The notes below the pieces were generated by a model. The model did not search any database. It worked only from the letters and a program-made list of their open reading frames with translations, and was not told where the DNA came from. This document shows, piece by piece, positions 58,482-64,000 of a stretch of DNA of 64,000 nt; position 1 is the stretch's first letter, and each line of letters starts with the position of its first letter. A program made the position numbers and the translations under genes. This stretch comes from Bog-532 sp963824545 (GTDB lineage: Bacteria > Actinomycetota > Actinomycetes > Streptosporangiales > Streptosporangiaceae): the NCBI GenBank assembly GCA_963824545.1, contig CAWGPP010000006.1, positions 496,001 to 560,000 of the forward strand, in the 5' to 3' direction.

Positions 58482-60029
58482 TCACGGCACTTCCCGGCCG
58501 GGGCGCCCCGGTTTCCCGCCGGCCCGATTTTTATTAACGAGGGGCGGTGGGCCATACCGGCCGAGGTCGGCGAACGTGCTGCGCACGCCGTGATCCAGCA
58601 GCGAGGTCAGGATGGCGCGGTAAACGCTGGTGAACCGGGTGTCTCCGGTTAGTTCGCCGAAAATCGCGCGGTTGTCCTCCAGGAAGGCCAGCGGGTCGCG
58701 GCGCTGCCGGCGGGCGGCCGCCTGAAGCTGCGGCGCGAGCACGTCGTCGATCTCGTACGGCTCGCCGTTCTCGTCGGTGCCCTCCGCGTAGCGGGCCCAG
58801 CTGGCCACGACGGCGGCTGAACGGGTGAACGGGCCACCGGTGGCGAGCTGCTGCCGGATGACCGGGAGGAGAAACTTGGGGATGAGGTCGGAGGTGTCCG
58901 CGCATAGCCGGGCCACGGTGTCGCGGACCTCCGGATTGGAGAACCGTTCGATGAGCTGGCGGGCGTAGGCGGACAGGTCGATGCCGGGGACCGGCCGCAG
59001 CGTCGGGATGGCTTCCCGCGTCATGTAGTCCAGCAGGAACTGCGCGAACTGCGGGTCGGACGTGACGTCGTGCACGAGCCGGTAACCCACGAGGTAACCC
59101 GGGTAGCACAGCGCCTGATGGCTGGCGTTGAGCAGCCGCAGCTTCATCAGCTCGTAGGGCTCGACGTCATCGACGATCTGCACGCCGGCCTCGTGCAGCG
59201 GCGGCCGCCCGTCGCCGAAGTTCTCTTCCAGCACCCACTGCGCGAACGGCTCGCAGAGCACGGGCCACTGATCCTCGATACCGAAACGCTTAACGAGCCC
59301 GGCGCGATCCTCGTCGGTCGTCTGGGGCGTGATGCGGTCGACCATGCCGTTGGGGAACCGGACGTTGCGTGCCATCCAGTCGGCCAGCCCGGGATCACGC
59401 AGCCGGGCGAAGGCCGTGAACGCGCGCTGGCTCACGTGGCCGTTGCCCTGGATGTTGTCGCAGGACAGCACGCTGAAGGCCGGGATGCCCCGCTCGCGCC
59501 GCCGGGCCAGCGCCTCGGTCACGATCCCGAACGCCGTCCGCGGCACGGCCCCCGGCTGCAGATCGGCCAGCACCGGGGGATACGTCGCGGTGAACTCGCC
59601 GGTCACCGCGTCGAGGTTGTAGCCGCCCTCGGTGATCGTCAGGGACACGATCCGGGTCGCCGGCGCGGCCATCTTCTCGATCACCGCGTCGGGATCGTCG
59701 GGGGCGAACAGGTACTCCACGATCGACCCGATGACGCGGGCGTCCCAGGTGCCGTCGCTGTGCCGGAGCACCAGGGTGTACAGGCCATCCTGGGCGGTCA
59801 TCACATCGCGCATCGTGGCGTTGGCCGGCTGCAGCCCGACGCCGCAGATGCCCCAGTCCAGCGCCGCGCCCTGGTTCATCAGGGTGTCGATGTACATCGC
59901 CTGGTGCGACCGGTGGAAGTTGCCGACGCCGATATGAACGATTCCGGCCGTCACCTGCCGGCGATCGTAACGGGGCACGGACACCCCGGCGCCGAGCTGG
60001 GTCAGGGTCTGCGCATTCAGGATGGTCAT
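58482..60029 (-). CDS. Mannitol/fructuronate dehydrogenase family (long-chain polyol dehydrogenase)
   Basis: The 515-residue protein is a polyol-specific long-chain dehydrogenase. It has an N-terminal NAD-binding domain (IVHIGVGNFHRSHQAMYIDTLMNQG) and the catalytic K-x5-N-x2-H motif in KLRLLNASHQAL. Members oxidise mannitol, arabinitol or sorbitol to the ketose. Its ATG overlaps the xylulokinase stop (ATGA). With xylulokinase the likely path is a pentitol such as arabinitol to xylulose, then xylulose 5-phosphate. Confidence 0.92.
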   Translation of the reverse strand: MTILNAQTLTQLGAGVSVPRYDRRQVTAGIVHIGVGNFHRSHQAMYIDTLMNQGAALDWGICGVGLQPANATMRDVMTAQDGLYTLVLRHSDGTWDARVIGSIVEYLFAPDDPDAVIEKMAAPATRIVSLTITEGGYNLDAVTGEFTATYPPVLADLQPGAVPRTAFGIVTEALARRRERGIPAFSVLSCDNIQGNGHVSQRAFTAFARLRDPGLADWMARNVRFPNGMVDRITPQTTDEDRAGLVKRFGIEDQWPVLCEPFAQWVLEENFGDGRPPLHEAGVQIVDDVEPYELMKLRLLNASHQALCYPGYLVGYRLVHDVTSDPQFAQFLLDYMTREAIPTLRPVPGIDLSAYARQLIERFSNPEVRDTVARLCADTSDLIPKFLLPVIRQQLATGGPFTRSAAVVASWARYAEGTDENGEPYEIDDVLAPQLQAAARRQRRDPLAFLEDNRAIFGELTGDTRFTSVYRAILTSLLDHGVRSTFADLGRYGPPPLVNKNRAGGKPGRPGREVP

Positions 60030-61531
60030 AATGTCTTTCCCGGTATCTGGTGAGCCAGTGGGAAGCTGGGCCGGAGGGCGGAGACGGCGCGCCGGAACCG
60101 GGCGTGCCGCTCCGCGTAGAAGGCGGACATCGCCGGGTCCGGTTCGGCCGCCAGGTCCGCTCGCGGCGCCAGCGGTCCCTGGATCTCCTCGAAACTGAGC
60201 AGGCCGGCGGCCCTGGCCCCGAGCAGCGCCGCGCCCCGGCCCGACGCCGCGGGCACGTCCACCGCGTACAGCGGCAACTCCAGCACATTCGCCAGCAGTT
60301 GCCGCCAGCCGGCCGCCAAGGTCCCCCCGCCGGCCAGCCGCAGGTGCGGCGGGCGGTCGTTCCCGAGCAGGGCATCGAGCGCGTCGCGGATCGCGAACGC
60401 CACGCCTTCGAGCGCGGACCGCAGCAGGGAACCGCGGTCATCGGCCAGCGACAGGGCAGTCCACGAGCCGCGCAGCCCCGGATCGAGGTACGGCGTCCGT
60501 TCCCCCGACAGGTGCGGGACGAAGACCGGATCCTGCGCCTGGCTCGGATGCTCGGCGCTCACGTAAAGCTCCGGCCAGCTGGCGTTCATGACCTCCCGTA
60601 CCCAGTTGAGGCTGATCCCCGCGTTAATGGAGGCCCCCATGTGATACCAGCCGTGCGGGGTCGCCGTCCGGTAGAGGTGAACCCCGGCGTCCGCCCGGCT
60701 GACCGGTTCGCTGAGCGGCCGGATGACCTGCGCGCCGGTGCCCACCGTGAGCTGCACGTCATCGCGGCGGACGACCCCGCTGCCGAGCGCCGCGGCCGCC
60801 GTGTCACCGGCACCGGCCGCCACCGGCAGGCCCGGCGGCAGGCCCAGCTCGGCCCCCGCCGCCGCGGTGAGGGTCCCGGCCAGCGCCCCGGCCGAAGGCA
60901 GCAGCGGCGCCAGCATCGCGGCGTCCAGGCCCAGGGCGGTCACCACCTCCGGATCCCAGCGGTCAGCCACGAGATCGTAGAGCAGCGTGGCGGAGGCATC
61001 ACTGGGCTCGGCATGAAACTCGCCGGTGAGGCGGGCCCGGAGCCAGTCTTTGGGCTGCAGCGCCCAGCGTGCGTCCCGGTAGGTGCGGGGTTCGTGGGCG
61101 GCGATCCAGGTGAGCATCGGCCCGGCCATGCCGGGGGTCAGCGGGTTGGCCAGCCGGGCCAGCACGGGCGGGCCGAGCGCGCGGTAGGCAGGCAGGCACC
61201 CGGTGGCGCGGCTGTCGGCCCACAGCAGGGCGGGGCGCAGTTCCGTGCCGTCCGGCGACGTCATGACCAGGCCGTGCATCTGCCCCGACAGCCCGATCGC
61301 CGCGGGCCGTGCGCCCGCCGCCGCGACGGCCTTCCGCACACAGGCGGTCACCGCGCCCCACCAGTCCCGGGGCTCGCTCTCGGCGTAGCCGGCCAGCACC
61401 GAGGTGACCGGGTAACCGGCTGACGCCTGAGCGAGCACCGCGCCGTCCGCGCCGGCCATGACCGCCTTGGCCGAGCTGGTGCCGAGGTCGATGCCCAGCG
61501 CGCACAGCGGGGCGCCTGAATCAGCGGGCAC
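60026..61531 (-). CDS. xylB: Xylulokinase (FGGY family)
   Basis: The 501-residue kinase has GIDLGTSSAKAVM at the start, the xylulokinase block IGLSGQMHGLV, PALLWADSRA, TVGTGAQVI and LSGERTPYLDPGLRGSW, and ends with the C-terminal GGGTLAAGWRQLLANVL nucleotide-binding block. It phosphorylates D-xylulose (or a related ketose) into the pentose phosphate pathway. The GTG start lies 3 bp after the upstream dehydrogenase stop; it is the second gene of the polyol operon. Confidence 0.93.
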   Translation of the reverse strand: MPADSGAPLCALGIDLGTSSAKAVMAGADGAVLAQASAGYPVTSVLAGYAESEPRDWWGAVTACVRKAVAAAGARPAAIGLSGQMHGLVMTSPDGTELRPALLWADSRATGCLPAYRALGPPVLARLANPLTPGMAGPMLTWIAAHEPRTYRDARWALQPKDWLRARLTGEFHAEPSDASATLLYDLVADRWDPEVVTALGLDAAMLAPLLPSAGALAGTLTAAAGAELGLPPGLPVAAGAGDTAAAALGSGVVRRDDVQLTVGTGAQVIRPLSEPVSRADAGVHLYRTATPHGWYHMGASINAGISLNWVREVMNASWPELYVSAEHPSQAQDPVFVPHLSGERTPYLDPGLRGSWTALSLADDRGSLLRSALEGVAFAIRDALDALLGNDRPPHLRLAGGGTLAAGWRQLLANVLELPLYAVDVPAASGRGAALLGARAAGLLSFEEIQGPLAPRADLAAEPDPAMSAFYAERHARFRRAVSALRPSFPLAHQIPGKTL

Positions 61532-61534
61532 GGG

Positions 61535-62551
61535 TCAGCACCCGATGATGATCTTGTGAACCGTCCGGTCGTTCCGCAGCGCGTCCAATGCGACGGCGTA
61601 CTCCTCCAGCGTGAACCGGTGGGTAATGAGGCCCGTGGTCCGCGCCCGGCCGCTCCGCAGGGCCGCGATCGCGGCCGGGAACGAATCGATCTCCGCGAAG
61701 GACCCCTTGATCGTGATCTCGCGGCGGAACACGTCGTACGGGCTGACCTGCACGCGGTCCTCGGGCTCGGTCACGCCATAGAACATCACGGTCCCGCCGC
61801 TGCGGGTCAGCGGCACACACTGCTCCGAGACGGCGGCCGACCCGGTGGCATCGACCACGATGTCGAAGCCGCCGGAGGCCGCCTTCAGCCGGGCGGCATC
61901 GCCGGGCAGATCGGCGCGATCCATCAGGTACGTGGCGTCGATCCCAAGCTCTTCGGCCCGCTTGAGCTTGAAGCCGGACGACGCCGCGACCGTCACGCCG
62001 ACCGCGCCACCGCGCGCGATGAGCTGGGAAAGCAGCAGGTCGGTCGGGCCGGCCCCGAAGACCAGCGCCGAGCTTCCCGGCCGGGGACTCAGCGTTTCCG
62101 TGCCGTGCATGGCGCACGCCGTGGGCTCGGTGAACACGGACGTGTCGGGATCGATGGCGTCCACCGAGAACACCAGGTTGGCGGGAACGCTGACGTACTC
62201 GGCGAACGAGCCCGGCCAGTTCGTGCCGAGTCCCTTGAGGTTGGCGCACAGCAAGGTGCGCCCGGCCCGGCAGTACGCGCAGTGCCCGCAGTTCATGTTG
62301 GGGTCGACCGAGACGTACTCGCCGATCCGGAATCCCTCGGTGCCCTCGCCCAGCGCGTCCACCGGCCCGATCAGTTCGTGGCCGGGGGTCAGCGGGAACT
62401 CGGCGAAGAACTTGCCGTTGTGGATGTGGAGGTCCGTGCCGCAGATTCCGGTCTGCCGCACGCGCACCCGCACCTCCCCGGGGGCCGGGTCGGGCGTCGG
62501 GATCTCCTTGATCGCGAAACTGCCCGGGGCGTCGTAGACAACGGCTTTCAT
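61535..62551 (-). CDS. Zinc-dependent polyol/alcohol dehydrogenase (MDR)
   Basis: The 338-residue protein has the catalytic zinc ligands in TGICGTDLHIH, GHE and the downstream Glu, and the structural zinc cysteines in NCGHCAYCRAGRTLLC. The Rossmann motif reads FGAGPTDLLLSQL, with Asp in place of the usual second Gly. It resembles sorbitol/xylitol dehydrogenases. GGGAG precedes ATG 62551. First gene of the operon with xylB and the long-chain dehydrogenase. No regulon palindrome is upstream. Confidence 0.92.
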   Translation of the reverse strand: MKAVVYDAPGSFAIKEIPTPDPAPGEVRVRVRQTGICGTDLHIHNGKFFAEFPLTPGHELIGPVDALGEGTEGFRIGEYVSVDPNMNCGHCAYCRAGRTLLCANLKGLGTNWPGSFAEYVSVPANLVFSVDAIDPDTSVFTEPTACAMHGTETLSPRPGSSALVFGAGPTDLLLSQLIARGGAVGVTVAASSGFKLKRAEELGIDATYLMDRADLPGDAARLKAASGGFDIVVDATGSAAVSEQCVPLTRSGGTVMFYGVTEPEDRVQVSPYDVFRREITIKGSFAEIDSFPAAIAALRSGRARTTGLITHRFTLEEYAVALDALRNDRTVHKIIIGC

Positions 62552-63033
62552 GCTGCTCCCTGAGGATGGGCCGGGTGGCCCGTGGTGCTGGCGTCCGATT
62601 GGGCCGGAGGGTCACTCCCGGGCCGGCGTCGCCTGACCCGGGTGATATCCGAGCTGATCGGCGTCCGTGACCTGCAGGATGCCGCCCTGGCCAGGCTAAC
62701 CCGGGACGCGCGTTACCAGACGCTGATGGACTTGGCGGACGCCAATCTCCGGGCCGGCCCGTCTGCGGGTCAACGAATGCAGCCGGACATTCACTGCTGT
62801 TGGAATCGGGGTCGCCGCCAACGAAATCAGGCACAAGGACCTTCCAGGGGTATGGGGTTCATTCGTGAGCCTCACCTGCTCCATCGCGCTCGGCAAGAGC
62901 AGCCATCGGGTCCCTGATCAGTGCCCGGGGCGCCTTATGCGACCTCGTGCGACGACGTGCCAGCCTTGACCATGGTTCCTGACTGAGCGACCATGAGGGT
63001 GAACATTCTTGAAGATTCGAGCTAGGAGGCCCA
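62552..63033. other. 482-bp gap without an intact gene
   Basis: It holds the polyol operon promoter and a plus-strand peptide (VISELIGVRDLQDAALARLTRDARY, about 62640-62750) that looks like a protein fragment of unknown family. A GACCCGGGTGA sequence at 62636 has one regulon half-site but not the 17-bp form. Confidence 0.5.
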
Positions 63034-63198
63034 ATGCGTGCACGTTTTCTCGGCACCGACCCGGACTCTCAGGAGGGACAGTCGCCCACCCTGTTCGCCA
63101 CCGACCGGACGGATCGGCGGACCTACATCGCCCAGGGCTGGAAGGTTACCGACCCACAGGTTCTCGTGGATGTCGGCCCTATCCCCAATGCCATTTAG
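63034..63198 (+). CDS. Small conserved actinobacterial protein, 3' end altered by the IS
   Basis: The 54-residue frame has AGGAGG upstream and encodes MRARFLGTDPDSQEGQSPTL, then YIAQGWKVTDPQVLVDVGPIPNA. It resembles short actinobacterial proteins that usually continue ten or so residues further with a VEVP-type end. Here a TAG comes at once, followed by sequence belonging to the IS end, so the gene is probably truncated by the insertion. Function unknown. Confidence 0.55.
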   Translation: MRARFLGTDPDSQEGQSPTLFATDRTDRRTYIAQGWKVTDPQVLVDVGPIPNAI

Positions 63199-63355
63199 AA
63201 GAGCATGTTTACGGTTGAGGGTGCCTGTACTGGCGCGGATCGGCCATGGTGACGCTGGGTTAGCTCAGGGCGATGTCCCGGATGGCGCTCCGGGGTGGCG
63301 GCCGGGTTCCACGGCCGGCGTGCGCGTGGCTGGGCAGGATCGTGACGGGTGCGGG
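63199..63355. mobile_element. Non-coding end of the IS4-like element
   Basis: The 157 bp between the truncated small gene and the transposase stop. The IS boundary is probably close to 63192-63205 (around AGAGCATGTTTACGG), but the terminal repeat cannot be confirmed because the other end is outside the window. Confidence 0.4.
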
Positions 63356-64000
63356 TCAGGCTGCGGTGCCGCAGACGGTGATCTGGGCGGGTGCGGTGAG
63401 CGTGGGGATGCGCGGGCCGCCGTGCGGGAAGCCGAGACGGGTCTTGGTCTTGCGGTCGCGGTGCCGGTTCCGGTCCACGGTGATCCGGCACCGGGCCAGG
63501 GCATCGAGGACGCGGTTCCGGTTCGCAGCGATCAGGCCGGGCGGCAGGCTGGCGGTGGCCGCGCCGGACCGGGTGGTGGCGATGATGGCGCGGCGGGCCG
63601 CGGCGAAGGAGATTTCCCGGGGGTGGACGGGCAGCCCGGCGCGGCGGCCCTTGCGGGCCGGGACCGCGACCGCGGCGGCGTCCCGCGCCACGGCGCGGGC
63701 CAGCTCGGCGGAGATGACCCAGGCGGCGTGTTCCTGGGCGATCAGGGCAGGGGTTGCGGAGCGGAGCATCGGCCCGGCCGACGGCCCGGACTCGCGGATC
63801 GCGGACTTGGCTTCCTTCAGGGTGGTCTCGGAGCCGATCCACCGCCAGTGATAGGCCGCGGCGAGCATCCCGGCCGGGCAGGCCTGGTGATCGTCCAGGT
63901 CGGTGATGAGGCAGAACAGCTCCGGGGCGTCGCGCCCGGCGACGCTGACCTGGTATTCGATCACCCGGACGTCCAGTTTCTCGCCGCCGCCGCAGATGAG
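63356..64000 (-). CDS. IS4-like transposase, 3' part (runs off the window)
   Basis: The frame is open from 64000 down to the stop at 63356, giving at least 214 residues. AAYHWRWIGSETTLKEAKSAI is the C-terminal YREK-type block carrying the third catalytic acid of IS4 family DDE transposases. The first two catalytic Asp residues would lie beyond the right edge. An Arg/Ala-rich C-terminal tail follows. Whether the element is intact cannot be judged. Confidence 0.8.
   Translation of the reverse strand, partial: LICGGGEKLDVRVIEYQVSVAGRDAPELFCLITDLDDHQACPAGMLAAAYHWRWIGSETTLKEAKSAIRESGPSAGPMLRSATPALIAQEHAAWVISAELARAVARDAAAVAVPARKGRRAGLPVHPREISFAAARRAIIATTRSGAATASLPPGLIAANRNRVLDALARCRITVDRNRHRDRKTKTRLGFPHGGPRIPTLTAPAQITVCGTAA

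Noticed and set aside
63250..63275. tRNA-like D-arm sequence (GGGTTAGCTCAGGG)
   Set aside because: No acceptor, anticodon or T-arm pairing around it; it lies in the IS end.

Overview
This is a single GC-rich chromosomal window with actinomycete character: GTG and TTG starts are common, genes are tightly packed, and it carries LytR-CpsA-Psr, LAL-type LuxR, GAP-family, DUF2252 and actinobacterial cytochrome bd genes. A lone hpnJ gene suggests a hopanoid-making soil actinomycete, but the genus cannot be fixed from the sequence. There are no rRNA or tRNA genes and no CRISPR array. The only mobile element seen is an IS4-like transposase cut by the right edge.

Layout. 1-6.4 kb holds a serine hydrolase, an LCP wall ligase plus surE, hpnJ and an SDR. 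6.5-20.5 kb holds a transhydrogenase-like flavoprotein, a HerA-type ATPase, membrane proteins, glutamate decarboxylase, a CMD/SHOCT/HdeD operon, DUF2252 plus GAP, and a K+ channel plus DUF1269 pair. 20.6-25.8 kb holds two convergent LAL (MalT-like) regulators. 26-31.5 kb is a broken region with several gene relics, a repeat-coded basic protein, a GH13 enzyme and an FAD monooxygenase coupled to menB. 32.4-36.5 kb is cydA-cydB-GMC oxidoreductase. 37-46.6 kb holds GH15 and GH63 glycosidases, twin DUF202 proteins, a ClC protein and more relics. 46.8-56 kb holds cydD-cydC (cydC split), a divergent zwf plus ndh, and an arylsulfatase. 56-58.2 kb holds small proteins. 58.2-62.6 kb is a polyol-use operon, followed by an IS end.

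Main observation. Nineteen copies of one 17-bp palindrome, TCAYCC-N5-GGRTGA with at most one deviation, lie between genes from 6.4 to 57.4 kb. Most sit 35-130 bp upstream of a start codon, many between divergent genes. They mark nearly every transcription unit between 6.4 and 57.4 kb, including cydAB, cydDC, zwf-ndh, gadB, HdeD, ClC, the glycosidases, the sulfatase and one of the LAL regulators. They are absent from the first 6 kb and the last 6.5 kb. I infer a local regulon combining alternative respiration, carbohydrate mobilisation, acid and ion homeostasis and small stress proteins. The half-site GGRTGA resembles the core of the E. coli MalT box, so the two LAL regulators encoded inside the island are the obvious candidates.

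Within the regulon a coherent electron path can be drawn: sugar release (GH13, GH15, GH63), an NAD(P)-linked sugar dehydrogenase (the zwf-like enzyme, which has lost its usual phosphate-binding residues), a type II NADH dehydrogenase, a GMC dehydrogenase with a four-cysteine cluster, menaquinone (MenB) and cytochrome bd with its CydDC assembly exporter. Several relics (formylglycine-generating enzyme, DUF1214, antiporter, DUF389) still have the palindrome near them, so gene content is turning over while the operators persist.
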